Shown: in pieces, positions 49,625 to 58,587 of the stretch
Layout: the number at the start of each line of letters is the position of its first letter
How positions within the stretch are numbered: position 1 is the stretch's first letter
From: JALZKA01 sp963734015
GTDB taxonomy: Bacteria; Actinomycetota; Thermoleophilia; Solirubrobacterales; 70-9
DNA: 64,000 bases
Reading direction: 5' to 3'
NCBI GenBank assembly: GCA_963734015.1
Contig: CAVTFG010000007.1
Span: 1 to 64,000, forward strand
Notes under the pieces: generated by a model
Seen by the model: only the letters and a program-made list of their open reading frames with translations
Told to the model about the DNA's origin: nothing
Databases searched by the model: none
Made by a program: the position numbers and the translations under genes

Positions 49625-50092
49625 CTACTCGACCTCGACGGGCTCGTCTTCGCGACCGGCGAGCCGGTCGCGTCCGCGCTGCACGGCGGCGAGGAACTTC
49701 TGGAGGTTGACCTCGAGGGTCGAAAGGATCTCGTCGGCGTAGTCCTCGGCGCCGAGGCGGATCTGCCGCTCGGTCTCGCGCGCGTCCTCGATGATCTCCT
49801 CGGCGGCCCGCTCGGCCTGCTTGTAGACCTCCTCGTCGGAGATCAGCCTGGCCTGCTGGTCGCGCGCCTCCTTGACGACGCGCTCGGCCTCGCGCTTGGC
49901 CTCGGCCAGCATCTCCTGGCGCTCCTTGACGATCCAGCGCGCCTGCTTGATCTCCTCGGGGATCGTGGCCCGCATCTGGTCGAGCAGGTCGTAGATCTCC
50001 TCACGGTCGACGCGCACCTGGTCCGTCAACGGCACGGGACGTGCGTTGTGGATCAGGTCGTCGAGCTTGTCGATCAGAACGAGGACGTCCAT
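49625..50092 (-). CDS. DivIVA-like coiled-coil protein (SepIVA-like)
   Basis: A 155-residue helical protein. The N-terminal MDVLVLIDKLDDLIHNARPV is followed by a long coiled coil with heptads through residues 40-145 (KQARWIVKERQEMLAEAKRE, AERAAEEIIEDARETERQI). This matches the actinobacterial DivIVA-like protein encoded beside coaD (Rv2927c, SepIVA, in Mycobacterium), which takes part in septation and cell envelope growth. It abuts the remnant of the ECH gene on the opposite strand. Confidence 0.82.
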   Translation of the reverse strand: MDVLVLIDKLDDLIHNARPVPLTDQVRVDREEIYDLLDQMRATIPEEIKQARWIVKERQEMLAEAKREAERVVKEARDQQARLISDEEVYKQAERAAEEIIEDARETERQIRLGAEDYADEILSTLEVNLQKFLAAVQRGRDRLAGREDEPVEVE

Positions 50093-50210
50093 TTGCGGGG
50101 GAAAGCTTATTCGGCCGGGCTGTATCCGGCGGTGACGAACGTCATTTCGGCGCTTCTCTGCAAGCTCCTGCCCACGGCGAACCTAGCAGCGTCGTGCCCG
50201 GGCGCAGGCG

Positions 50211-50720
50211 TCAGCGGCGCACACGCTCGGTGAGCGCCTTCGCGACCTCGGCGGGCACGAGGTCGCTGACGTCGGCGCCGAACGTGGCCATCTCCTTGAC
50301 CCCCGTCGAGGACAGAAAGCTGAACTCCGCGGACGCGAAGATGTAGACCGACTCGATGTCGGCCGCGAGCTTGCGGTTGAGCTGGTTCATCTCGAACTCG
50401 TACTCGAAGTCGGAGATCGCTCGCAGCCCCTTCACGATCGCCGTGGCGCCGCATTCGCGGGCGAATTCGACCAGCAGGTTCGTGAAGACTCGGACCTCGA
50501 CGTTCTCGAGTCCGTTCGCGGCGATGGCGCGCTCGAGGAACCCCTGGCGCTCCTCAGCCGTGAACAGCGTGGTCGATTTGCGGATCGACTGGCCGACGAC
50601 GCCGACCACCACCCGGTCGAACACCCGGGAGGTGCGGGTGAGGATGTCGAGGTGCCCGTGGGTGACGGGGTCGTAGCTCCCCGGGCATACGGCCAGGCGC
50701 TGCCGGTTCTGATCATTCAC
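50211..50720 (-). CDS. coaD: Phosphopantetheine adenylyltransferase CoaD
   Basis: A 169-residue CoaD. CPGSYDPVTHGHLDIL contains the T/HxGH motif, VKGLRAISDFEYEFEMNQLN the substrate-binding segment, and SSTGVKEMA the ISSSxVR-type motif. It makes dephospho-CoA from phosphopantetheine and ATP. The GTG start at 50720 overlaps the stop region of a short MSDARRE ORF, and the GGGAGG ribosome site 5 bases upstream lies in a hairpin arm. Confidence 0.93.
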   Translation of the reverse strand: MNDQNRQRLAVCPGSYDPVTHGHLDILTRTSRVFDRVVVGVVGQSIRKSTTLFTAEERQGFLERAIAANGLENVEVRVFTNLLVEFARECGATAIVKGLRAISDFEYEFEMNQLNRKLAADIESVYIFASAEFSFLSSTGVKEMATFGADVSDLVPAEVAKALTERVRR

Positions 50721-50775
50721 AGAAACCTCCCTTACCAGGGGAGGCAAAGTTAGTTTCGCGCCTTGCGTCGCTCAT
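50713..50775 (-). CDS. MSDARRE short ORF between rsmD and coaD
   Basis: A 20-codon ORF (MSDARRETNFASPGKGG and onwards) whose ATG shares one base with the rsmD stop (TGATG). Its stop lies 5 codons-overlapped inside the coaD start (GTGAATGA). The second half forms CCTCCC-CTGGTAA-GGGAGG, a 6-bp stem whose right arm is the coaD ribosome site. The arrangement would make coaD translation depend on reading of the short ORF or melting of the stem. Confidence 0.55.
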   Translation of the reverse strand: MSDARRETNFASPGKGGFCE

Positions 50776-51293
50776 CAGATCTGGTAGATCCTCACGAGCG
50801 CCTCGCCGTAGCGACGCTCACGCCACGGTTCGAGATCGAGATCGAGCGGGTCGCGAGCCGAGCTCTCGACGACGATCGAGCCGCCGGGACGCAGGCGAGA
50901 GCGCATGAGTGGGTCGAGGTCGGGGCCAAGACGGGCGGCGAGTCTATACGGCGGATCGCAGAGGATCAGGTCGTAGTCCGGGCCGGCGCCTCGCAGGAAC
51001 TCGAGCGCGTCCACGACCCGCACCTGCGCGCGGTCTTCGAGCTCGAGCGCCGCAACGTTCGCCCTGGCGGCGCCCGCCTCAAGATCCACCAGCGTGGCGG
51101 AGGCGGCGCCGCGCGAGAGCGCCTCGATCGCGAGCGCGCCGGTGCCCGCGTAGAGGTCGAGGACATCGAGTCCGGCGACGTCGCCAAGCATCGAGAACAG
51201 GGCCTCCCGAGCGCGATCAGACGTCGGCCGGACGTCGCGCCCGCGCGGCGCCGTCAGGGTGCGACCCTTGAGCTCGCCCGCTATTACGCGCAC
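50775..51293 (-). CDS. rsmD: 16S rRNA (guanine966-N2)-methyltransferase RsmD
   Basis: A 172-residue methyltransferase. MRVIAGELKGRTLTAPRG and RPTSDRAREALFSML are the RsmD-specific start, VLDLYAGTGALAIEALSRGA is motif I, and LILCDPPY is the NPPY-type catalytic motif. GTG start directly after the recG stop. The order recG-rsmD-coaD is widely conserved. Confidence 0.93.
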   Translation of the reverse strand: MRVIAGELKGRTLTAPRGRDVRPTSDRAREALFSMLGDVAGLDVLDLYAGTGALAIEALSRGAASATLVDLEAGAARANVAALELEDRAQVRVVDALEFLRGAGPDYDLILCDPPYRLAARLGPDLDPLMRSRLRPGGSIVVESSARDPLDLDLEPWRERRYGEALVRIYQI

Positions 51294-53483
51294 CTAGGCG
51301 GCGATCCCCTCTTCGCGCTCGTCGCCGAAGCGCGACCGCGCCGCGTCGAGCAGCGGACCCAGTGCGGGGTCGTCCAGGGACGGATGCGCCTCCAAGAGGG
51401 AGAGGGTCTCGCGCCGCGCCTCGACCAGCAGCTCCGTGTCGTCCGGCAGCTCGGCGACGCGAAAGCGCGGGAGTCCGCTCTGGCGCGTCCCGAGGATCTC
51501 GCCCTCGCCGCGCAGGGTCAGATCCACCTCGGCCAGCTTGAACCCGTCGCGCTCCGTGGCGATCGCGTCCAGCCGGCGGCGTGCGGTCTCGGACGCGGGA
51601 TCGCCGAACAGGATGCAGTACGACTCTTCGCCACCGCGCCCCACCCTCCCACGGAGCTGGTGGAGCTGCGAGAGCCCGTAGCGCTCGGCCCCCTCGACGA
51701 CCATGACCGTCGCGTTCGGCACGTCGATCCCAACCTCGATCACGCTCGTCGCGACGAGCACGTCGGCCGCCCCCGAGGTGAACCGCTCCATCGCCAGCGC
51801 CTTATCGCGCGCATGCATCTGCCCGTGCAGAAGCGCGACGTCGAAGTCCCGCAGCTCGCCGGCCGCGAGCCGTTCTGCCTCCTTGGCGGCGGCCTTCGCC
51901 TCGACCTTCTCCGAGCCCTCGACCAGCGGGCAGACGAAGAACGCCTGACGGCCCTCGCGCAGCCGTTCGCGCACGAACTCGTACGCCCCAGGGCGCTTCT
52001 CCTCCCCCACGACCCAGGTCTTGACGGGGCGCCGACCCGCCGGTAGCTCGCGAAGGACGGTGGTGTCCAGATCGCCGTACGCGGTCAGCGAGAGCGTGCG
52101 CGGGATCGGCGTCGCGGTCATGTGGAGGGTGTGCGGGGCGGCGCCGCCCGGCCCCTTGGCGTCGAGCGCGGCTCGCTGGCGCACGCCGAAGCGGTGCTGC
52201 TCGTCCACGACACAGAGGGCGAGCCGCGCGAACTCGACGTCGGGCTCGATCAGCGCGTGAGTCCCGACGACCAGCGCGAGCTCGCCCGTCGCGAGCCTGG
52301 CCAGCGCGTCCCGCCGGCTCGCGGCGCGCGTCGAGCCGGTGATGAGGGTGAACGGGATCGTCGAGCCCGCGAGCAGCAGGTCGACGGTCTGTGCGTGCTG
52401 CTCGGCCAGCGTCTCGGTCGGCGCCATGAGCGCGGCCTGCTGCCCGCCCTCGACCGCCCGGAGCATGGCGTAGAGCGCAACGGCGGTCTTGCCGCTCCCC
52501 ACCTCGCCCATCAGGAGCCGCTGCATGGGACGCCCGGACGCGAGGTCGGCGTCGATCTCGGCACAGGCCGTGCGCTGGCCGTCGGTCAGCGTGAACGGCA
52601 GGGAGTCGAGCCACGAGCGGGAGAGCTCGCCGGGCGGCTCGAGGGGAACGCCGGGCCGGGTGCGCTCGCGGCCCCGCCGCCGGGAGGCGAGCGCGACCTG
52701 GTGAAGGAAGAGCTCCTCGAACGCGAGCCGCTCGCGCGCGGCCGACGCCGCCTCGGCGTCGTCCGGGAAGTGGACCGCGAAGAGCGCGTCGCCGGCCCCC
52801 GCGAGTCGCCGGCGAGCCCGGAGCTCGGCCGGCAATGCCTCGATGGCGTCCCGCGCGAGGGCCCGCGAGCGCCAGACCCATTCGCGGACACGGTCGGCGC
52901 TGAGCCCGTCGGTGACCGAGTGGACCGGGACGAGCCCGACGGTGTGCAGCCCGTGGCCGGCGAGCCCGTCCCCGTGGAGCAGCTCGTGGGCGGAGACGCG
53001 GAATCCCGAGCGGTCCAGCTTCCCGGACAGGAGAAGACGGGTGCCGGGGCGGAGCCGCTCGGCGAGCCACGCCTGGTTGAACCAGACCGCCTTGGTCGCC
53101 CCCGACTGGTCGGCCACGCTCGCCTCCACGATCCGCAGGTTGCGCCGGCGTGTCGGCCGCACCCGGGCCGAGCGGACCTCGGCGAGGATCGTCGCCTCCT
53201 CCCCGAGCCGCAGCTCGCCGATCGTGAGCACGTTCGAGCGGTCGCGGTACCCGTGCGGGGCGTGCCACAGCAGGTCGCCCACATCCGAGATCCCGATGCG
53301 CTCCGCCAGCGCGGAAAGCTTCGGGCCCGCGCCCTTCAGGCTCTGGATCGGCGCCGAGAGGCGGCTCGGGCGTGGGGCCGCGCGCAGCCGAACGGCACCC
53401 AGTTCGTCGCGCGACTGCGGCTCGGCCGAACCCAGCGCCCGCGGCGGGGCATCGGCGGGAGGAGCGGTCGCCTGGGCGTTCAC
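51294..53483 (-). CDS. recG: ATP-dependent DNA helicase RecG
   Basis: A 729-residue RecG. The N-terminal wedge/OB domain (RDRSNVLTIGELRLGEEATI) is followed by helicase motifs: GEVGSGKTAVALYAM, VVDEQHRFGV (motif II), TATPIPRTL, VEGAERYGLSQLHQLRGRVGR-type motif VI, and the C-terminal TRAP region. It reverses stalled forks and processes recombination intermediates. It begins with GTG 53483 and is 30 bases from the GST-like gene. Confidence 0.93.
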   Translation of the reverse strand: MNAQATAPPADAPPRALGSAEPQSRDELGAVRLRAAPRPSRLSAPIQSLKGAGPKLSALAERIGISDVGDLLWHAPHGYRDRSNVLTIGELRLGEEATILAEVRSARVRPTRRRNLRIVEASVADQSGATKAVWFNQAWLAERLRPGTRLLLSGKLDRSGFRVSAHELLHGDGLAGHGLHTVGLVPVHSVTDGLSADRVREWVWRSRALARDAIEALPAELRARRRLAGAGDALFAVHFPDDAEAASAARERLAFEELFLHQVALASRRRGRERTRPGVPLEPPGELSRSWLDSLPFTLTDGQRTACAEIDADLASGRPMQRLLMGEVGSGKTAVALYAMLRAVEGGQQAALMAPTETLAEQHAQTVDLLLAGSTIPFTLITGSTRAASRRDALARLATGELALVVGTHALIEPDVEFARLALCVVDEQHRFGVRQRAALDAKGPGGAAPHTLHMTATPIPRTLSLTAYGDLDTTVLRELPAGRRPVKTWVVGEEKRPGAYEFVRERLREGRQAFFVCPLVEGSEKVEAKAAAKEAERLAAGELRDFDVALLHGQMHARDKALAMERFTSGAADVLVATSVIEVGIDVPNATVMVVEGAERYGLSQLHQLRGRVGRGGEESYCILFGDPASETARRRLDAIATERDGFKLAEVDLTLRGEGEILGTRQSGLPRFRVAELPDDTELLVEARRETLSLLEAHPSLDDPALGPLLDAARSRFGDEREEGIAA

Positions 53484-53513
53484 CGCTCCGAGGCTACGCC
53501 GACGGCAAGATGG

Positions 53514-54284
53514 CTACGCGGGCGCCGGCGCGGGAGCCCGGCCGCGGTGGCGCGCGAAGGTTCGCTCGACCCAGCTCCAGAAGGGCCGTGCCCGGAGCTC
53601 ATCCCGGAAGGGCTGGGCGGAGTCCGGCGCGCCCGGCAGGCGCGGGCCCTCGGGCGGGAGCACCATCGGGTAGAGAAGCGAGGCCGCGGTCAGGTCGGCG
53701 ACCGAAAAGGCATCGCCGAAGAGGTAGTCGCGCCCGTCGAGCGTGGATTCCAGCCGGTCGATTCCCTCGATGACCATGGCGCGGGCGCGCGACTCCGCTT
53801 CCTCGCCGCTCACGCGGAAGCGCAGGCCGACGAAGGTGCCGGCGAGGCGGGTGGCACCCGCCCGGACGGCGCCTATGTCGCGGAGCGACCCCGGGAGGCT
53901 CTCCTGGGCGATCTTCTCGAGACGGTCGTGGTCCCGCAGCATGTGGTGCCAGCCGACGAGGCGCACCGCAGGGCCGACCTTCTCGTCGAAGTAGGCCTCG
54001 AAGTCCAGCGCGCGTCGCCGGTCCACGGGATCCTCCGGGTAGAGCGGCGGATCCGGGTACCTGGTCTCGAGCGCGCCGATGATCACGGCGGAGCCGCCGA
54101 TCGTCTCGCCGTCCAGCTCCAGGATCGGGAACGTGACCTGGGCGCCGCGGGTGAGCCAGAGTGCCGTCAGCATGTGGGCTCCGGGCGGCATCGTCTTCCG
54201 CTGGTGCTCGACCCCCTTGTAGGCGAGGGCCCAGCGCACCTTCTCGGAGTAGTGCGAGACGCCGAGGTGCCAGAGGGTCGGCAA
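53514..54284 (-). CDS. Glutathione S-transferase-like protein
   Basis: A 256-residue protein. The thioredoxin-like N-terminal domain (LWHLGVSHYSEKVRWALAYK, then QVTFPILELDGETIGGSAVI) is followed by an all-helical C-terminal domain (GRDYLFGDAFSVADLTAASLL). The Ser in the SHYSEKVR motif is at the position of the thiol-activating residue. Actinobacteria mostly lack glutathione, so the natural thiol could be mycothiol or none. It lies 16 bases after the DAK2 gene. Confidence 0.82.
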   Translation of the reverse strand: MPTLWHLGVSHYSEKVRWALAYKGVEHQRKTMPPGAHMLTALWLTRGAQVTFPILELDGETIGGSAVIIGALETRYPDPPLYPEDPVDRRRALDFEAYFDEKVGPAVRLVGWHHMLRDHDRLEKIAQESLPGSLRDIGAVRAGATRLAGTFVGLRFRVSGEEAESRARAMVIEGIDRLESTLDGRDYLFGDAFSVADLTAASLLYPMVLPPEGPRLPGAPDSAQPFRDELRARPFWSWVERTFARHRGRAPAPAPA

Positions 54285-54300
54285 TTCGGTAGCGCTTCGG

Positions 54301-55923
54301 TCACTGCGTCGCGATCAGCCAGTGCCAGTTGGGCTGGCCGCCTCGGTGGAGCTCGAGCTCGACGTCATCCGGGAGATCGAGCTCCAGGTCATCCAGGGAC
54401 ACGGGCGGGGACGCGCCCTCGATGATCGTCACGATCTCCGCCCCGTCGGCAAGTCGCCCAAGCGTTTCGGTGAGCGTGTCCGCCGGCTCCCCCCAGGCGA
54501 CGACCTCGTCGTCCTCGAACCCGACCGCCTCGCCGACGGCGAACCGGCCCTCGACGTCGTCGCGCGCGGCGGGGGCGACCCCGCCGACCCGGATCGACGA
54601 CAGCACGTCTGCCAAACGCTCGGCGTTCGCGGCCGCCGATCCCTCGGGATCCAGCTCCACGAGCGCCGCGAGCGCGCCCTGCTGCGAGACCGTAGGCACG
54701 ACGACCGCCTCCTTGCCGCTGAGATTCGCCGCCTCCTCGGCCGCCAGCTGCACGTTCTTCGAGTTCGGCAGCACGATCACCTCGGCAGTGGGCATGGCTT
54801 CGATCGCGGTCAGGATGTCGTTCGTCGACGGGTTGAGGGTCGGCCCGCCGTCCACGACGGCGGCCCCGAGGTCCTCGAACAGCAACCGCAGGCCCGAACC
54901 CGACGCCACGGCGACCGCGCCGGTCCGGCCGCCTAGCCGCGCCGTCCGCTCGGCGACCTGCTGGTGCATGTCGGCGATGTCCTCGTTCTCGATCGTCCCT
55001 TCGCCCTCGAAGAGCGCCTTGGCGGCCCCGGGATCGTCGGTGTGGACGTGGATGCGCAGCGTGGCTTCGTCGCCGACGACCAGGACCGAGTCGCCGAGCA
55101 CCTCGAGGAGCGGCTCGAACCGTCGCCGGTCGAGCCCGGCGCCGAGGACGGCGAAGTTCGTGCAGTAGCGATAGCGCGAGTCGGCGTGGTGGACGCCCGC
55201 CGTCGCCGGGGCGTAGTGAGGGATCTCCGGAAGCTTGACCTCCTCGCCCGCGAGGCCCGAGATCGCTCCGCGCACGATCACCGCGAGGCCAAGGGCGCCC
55301 GCGTCCACGACCCCGGCGTCGGCCAGCACGTCGAGCTGCTCCGGCGTATGGCTCACCGCCTCGCCCGCCGCTTCGAGGGCGGCCCCCAGCATCGCGCCGA
55401 GCAGGGCGTTCTGCTCGGCGTCGCTCGCGTCCGGCGGGAGCTCGTGCTGCTCCCAGTGTGCGAGCTTCTTGGAGACCGCCGCCGCCATCTCGCGCGCCAC
55501 GGTGAGCATCGTGCCCTCGACCGGGTTGCGGATCGAGGCGTAGGCGGCGCGCTCGGCGTTCGAGAGGGCCGCGGCCACCAGCTGCGGGTCGATCAAGCGG
55601 CCGCGCGGGCTGGCGAGCTCCTCCGCGGCCCCGCGGACGATCTGGCTGAGGATCACTCCCGAATTCCCGCGCGCGCCCATCATGGCGGCACGCGCCACGG
55701 TCTTGACGATCTCGGAGCGGTCAGGGTCCCCGCCCTCGGACTCCGCCTCGAGCCGCTCGAGCTCCTGGAGCACGGCGCGCATCGTCAGCGCCATGTTGTC
55801 CCCCGTGTCGCCGTCGGCGACGGGGAAGACGTTCAGGTCGTTGATCTCCTCCCGCCGCTCCTCGAGGTGAGCGAGCGCAACCGACATGACGCGCCGAAAG
55901 CGCTGAATTGACTGATCCGCCAT
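54301..55923 (-). CDS. DAK2-domain kinase (FakA-like, YloV family)
   Basis: A 540-residue protein. The N-terminal DhaL domain has NDLNVFPVADGDTGDNMALT, whose Asp residues bind Mg-ATP, then RAAMMGARGNSGVILSQIV. A linker and a C-terminal DegV-like half follow (VLPNSKNVQLAAEEAANLSG and EIVTIIEGASPP). FakA in Gram-positives phosphorylates fatty acids held by FakB. No FakB is nearby. ATG at 55923 is chosen, 41 bases downstream of rpmB on this strand; the order rpmB-YloV is common. Confidence 0.88.
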   Translation of the reverse strand: MADQSIQRFRRVMSVALAHLEERREEINDLNVFPVADGDTGDNMALTMRAVLQELERLEAESEGGDPDRSEIVKTVARAAMMGARGNSGVILSQIVRGAAEELASPRGRLIDPQLVAAALSNAERAAYASIRNPVEGTMLTVAREMAAAVSKKLAHWEQHELPPDASDAEQNALLGAMLGAALEAAGEAVSHTPEQLDVLADAGVVDAGALGLAVIVRGAISGLAGEEVKLPEIPHYAPATAGVHHADSRYRYCTNFAVLGAGLDRRRFEPLLEVLGDSVLVVGDEATLRIHVHTDDPGAAKALFEGEGTIENEDIADMHQQVAERTARLGGRTGAVAVASGSGLRLLFEDLGAAVVDGGPTLNPSTNDILTAIEAMPTAEVIVLPNSKNVQLAAEEAANLSGKEAVVVPTVSQQGALAALVELDPEGSAAANAERLADVLSSIRVGGVAPAARDDVEGRFAVGEAVGFEDDEVVAWGEPADTLTETLGRLADGAEIVTIIEGASPPVSLDDLELDLPDDVELELHRGGQPNWHWLIATQ

Positions 55924-55964
55924 TGCCCCGCAGGAATGTACCCGCAGCCAGGCCCGATCGGGTC

Positions 55965-56156
55965 TTACGCGTGCTTTGTAACGGCGCCGGCCTTCAGGCA
56001 GCGCGTGCAGACGTAGACGCGCCGAGGGCGGCCGTTTTCCTCGATCCGCACCTTCTGCAGGTTCGGGTTGAACCGCCTGCGGGTGGCGATCATCGAGTGG
56101 CTGCGCGAGTTGCCGAACGCGGGCTTCTTCCCGCAGCTGTGACAGAGCTTGGCCAT
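55965..56156 (-). CDS. rpmB: Ribosomal protein L28
   Basis: A 63-residue L28: MAKLCHSCGKKPAFGNSRSH, then RRRFNPNLQKVRI and VYVCTRCLKAGAV. Both CxxC pairs are present, so this is the zinc-binding (C+) form. It is followed by the DAK2 gene, a frequent pairing. It lies 21 bases after ribH. Confidence 0.95.
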   Translation of the reverse strand: MAKLCHSCGKKPAFGNSRSHSMIATRRRFNPNLQKVRIEENGRPRRVYVCTRCLKAGAVTKHA

Positions 56157-56177
56157 GGCGAGCGGAAAGGGTAGCGC

Positions 56178-56654
56178 TTAGGCGGCCAGCTTCCGGAGCA
56201 CCAGCGCCGAGCGCAGCACGGCCTCGGCGGCGAGCCGCCCCTGGTCGCGCTTCGAGCCGTCGGCGCGGGCCTCGGCCTGCTCGCGCGTGTCGCACGTGAT
56301 CACCCCGAAGCTGCACGGAACGCCCGTGCGGAGCTGGGCCTCCTGGATGCCGCGCGCCGACTCGCCGCAGACGAAGTCGTAGTGGTCGGTCTCCCCGCGA
56401 ATCACGACACCGAGGCAGGCGACGCCCGCGTAGCGTCCGGATTCCGCGCATGCCTTCGCAGCGAACGGAAGCTCGAAGGCTCCCGGCACCTCGTAGGTGT
56501 GCACCGACGCGGCGCTCACGCCACCGGCGTCGAAACCCTCGATCGCGCCGTTGATCAGCCGCTCCGCCAGGTCCTCGTAGAAGGTCGCGACGCAGATCGC
56601 CCAGTCCGGCCGGCCCAGTAGCTCCCGCTCCTCGGCCGAGAACTCCTCATTCAT
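56178..56654 (-). CDS. ribH: 6,7-dimethyl-8-ribityllumazine synthase
   Basis: A 158-residue RibH. It has VHTYEVPGAFELPFAAK (active-site loop), GVVIRGETDHYDFVC and GVITCDTREQAEARADGSKRD. It condenses ribitylaminouracil with dihydroxybutanone phosphate. Its start overlaps ribBA by 8 bases. It is the last gene of the ribD-ribE-ribBA-ribH operon. Confidence 0.95.
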   Translation of the reverse strand: MNEEFSAEERELLGRPDWAICVATFYEDLAERLINGAIEGFDAGGVSAASVHTYEVPGAFELPFAAKACAESGRYAGVACLGVVIRGETDHYDFVCGESARGIQEAQLRTGVPCSFGVITCDTREQAEARADGSKRDQGRLAAEAVLRSALVLRKLAA

Positions 56655-57933
56655 CGGCTGCCTCGGCGTCGTGACGCTGCTCCTCGTGGATCATCTGCTC
56701 GTCGAGTGGCAGTCCTTGGTGGTGGAGGATGTGGCCGAGCTTGTCGCGCTTGGCGTTCAGGTACGCCTCGTTGTGCTGGTTCGGGACCGAGCGGATCGGG
56801 ACCTGCTCGGAGACCGACAGGCCGTAGCCCTCGAGGCCGTGGATCTTCTTCGGGTTGTTGGTCAGGATCCGGATCGAGCTGAGCCCGAGGTCGACGAGGA
56901 TCTGGGCGCCGATCCCGTAGTCGCGCAGGTCCGCCGGCAGGCCGAGCTTGAGGTTTGCGTCGACCGTGTCCAGCCCCTCCTCCTGCAGCTTGTACGCGCG
57001 GAGCTTGTTCAGCAGGCCGATGCCCCGCCCCTCCTGCGAGAGGTAGAGCAGCACGCCCTGTCCCTCCTGCTCGATCATCGCGAGCGCCGCCTCGAGCTGC
57101 TCGCCGCAGTCGCAGCGCAGGGAGTGGAAGACGTCGCCGGTCAGGCACTCGGAGTGAACCCGGACGAGGACGTCGCTCTCGCCGTCGACCTCCCCCTTGA
57201 CCATCGCGACGTGGTGCTTGTCGTCGACGAGCGAGCGGTAGCCGACGGCGGTGAAGTCCCCGAACGCGGTCGGCAGGCCGGTGTCGACGACCCGCTCGAC
57301 GAGCTTGTCCTTGCGGCGGCGGTACGCGATCAGGTCGGCGACCGTGATCATCTTGAGGCCGTGTTCCCGGCAGTACGGGATCAGGTCGGGGACGCGCGCC
57401 ATCGTCCCGTCGTCGTTCATGATCTCGCAGATCACCCCGGCAGGGTTGAGGCCGGCGAGCCGCGCAAGGTCCACCGCGGCCTCGGTCTGCCCGGTGCGCT
57501 CGAGCACGCCCCCCGCCTTCGCCTTGAGCGGGAACACGTGGCCGGGCTGGACCAGATCTTGCGGCTTCGACTCGGGGTCGACCGCGACCTGGATCGTGTG
57601 GGCCCGGTCCGCGGCGGAGATGCCCGTGGTCACACCATCACGAGCCTCGATCGCCACCGTGAATGCCGTTTGCAGCGGCGTCTCGTTCTTCGCCGCCATC
57701 AGATCCAGGCCGAGCTCGTCACAGCGGTCGGGGGTCAGCGCCAAGCAGACCAGCCCGCGCCCGTGCGTCGCCATGAAGTTGATCGCCTCGGGCGTCGCGA
57801 ACTGCGCGGCGAGCGTCAGGTCGCCCTCGTTCTCTCGGTCCTCGTCGTCGCAGACGACGACCATCCGCCCGGCGCGGATGTCCTCGATGGCCTCTTCAAT
57901 GGTGGAGAACGCCGTTTCGGTCTTGGGCATCAC
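56647..57933 (-). CDS. ribBA: Bifunctional DHBP synthase / GTP cyclohydrolase II
   Basis: A 428-residue fusion. The RibB half (VVVCDDEDRENEGDLTLAA, then FMATHGRGLVCLAL) spans 1-205. The RibA half spans 210-428 with RVHSECLTGDVFHSLRCDCG (zinc Cys residues) and YLSQEGRGIGLLNKLRAY. It supplies both riboflavin precursors from GTP and ribulose phosphate. It overlaps ribE by 4 bases (ATGA). Fusion is normal in actinobacteria. Confidence 0.95.
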   Translation of the reverse strand: MMPKTETAFSTIEEAIEDIRAGRMVVVCDDEDRENEGDLTLAAQFATPEAINFMATHGRGLVCLALTPDRCDELGLDLMAAKNETPLQTAFTVAIEARDGVTTGISAADRAHTIQVAVDPESKPQDLVQPGHVFPLKAKAGGVLERTGQTEAAVDLARLAGLNPAGVICEIMNDDGTMARVPDLIPYCREHGLKMITVADLIAYRRRKDKLVERVVDTGLPTAFGDFTAVGYRSLVDDKHHVAMVKGEVDGESDVLVRVHSECLTGDVFHSLRCDCGEQLEAALAMIEQEGQGVLLYLSQEGRGIGLLNKLRAYKLQEEGLDTVDANLKLGLPADLRDYGIGAQILVDLGLSSIRILTNNPKKIHGLEGYGLSVSEQVPIRSVPNQHNEAYLNAKRDKLGHILHHQGLPLDEQMIHEEQRHDAEAADE

Positions 57934-58531
57934 TTGCTCCCTTCCTGCTCGAAGCGTAGAAGTCTCTCGACATAGCGGGCGACCACGTCGAACTCGACGT
58001 TTGCCCGCGCTCCGGGTGCGAGATCGCCCAGCGTCGTTCGCTCGAGCGTCTCCGGGATGAGGGAGACCGCGACGCCCTCGCCCGTCAGCTCAGCGACCGT
58101 GAGGCTCACACCGTCAAGCGTGATCGAGCCGTGCTCGACCACGAGACGGCGCTGCTCCTCGGGCAGGGCGATCGCGACGCGCCGGGCGATCCCGTCCGCC
58201 CGGACGCCGGCCACCGTGGCGGTCGTGTCGACGTGTCCCTGCACGAGGTGCCCGCCGAGTGGCTCGCCGGCGCGAAGCGCGGGCTCGAGGTTGACGCCGT
58301 CGCCCTCCGCGAGGTCGCCGAGCGTGGTCAGGCCGAGCGTCTGGTTCATCACGTCGGCTTCGAAGTGGCCATCGCCCAGTGCCGCTGCCGTCAGGCATGC
58401 GCCCGCGACCGAGACGGAGTCGCCGCCCGCGAGCTCGTCGGCGAAGCTGGCGGCGATCCGCAGCCGGGCGCCTCGTCCGAGCGCTCGATCGAGCTGACCG
58501 TCCCGATCTCCTTGACGATCCCAGTGAACAT
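57930..58531 (-). CDS. ribE: Riboflavin synthase alpha chain (frameshifted)
   Basis: The gene starts MFTGIVKEIGTVSSIERSDE. At 58469-58473 the frame changes; the other frame reads RLRIAASFADELAGGDSVSV, then ACLTAAAL and later GGHLVQGHVDTTATV and GSITLDGVSLTVAEL. These are both lumazine-binding repeats, and one extra G restores a protein of about 200 residues. The enzyme dismutates two lumazines into riboflavin. As the only copy in a complete rib operon it should be needed, so an indel error is likely. Its ATG shares a base with the stop of the preceding short ORF (TGATG). Confidence 0.85.
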
Positions 58532-58587
58532 CAGAATTCTTCCGCTGCCGCTAGGGCAAACATGGTTTCGCGCCTTGCGTCGCTCAT
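58531..58587 (-). CDS. MSDARRE short ORF, second copy in rib operon
   Basis: An 18-codon ORF (MSDARRETMFALAAAEEF). Start and stop share single bases with the preceding short ORF and with ribE (TGATG junctions). It differs from its 56-bp tandem neighbour mainly at three codons. The GGAAGAA before the stop could serve as the ribE ribosome site. Confidence 0.5.
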   Translation of the reverse strand: MSDARRETMFALAAAEEF

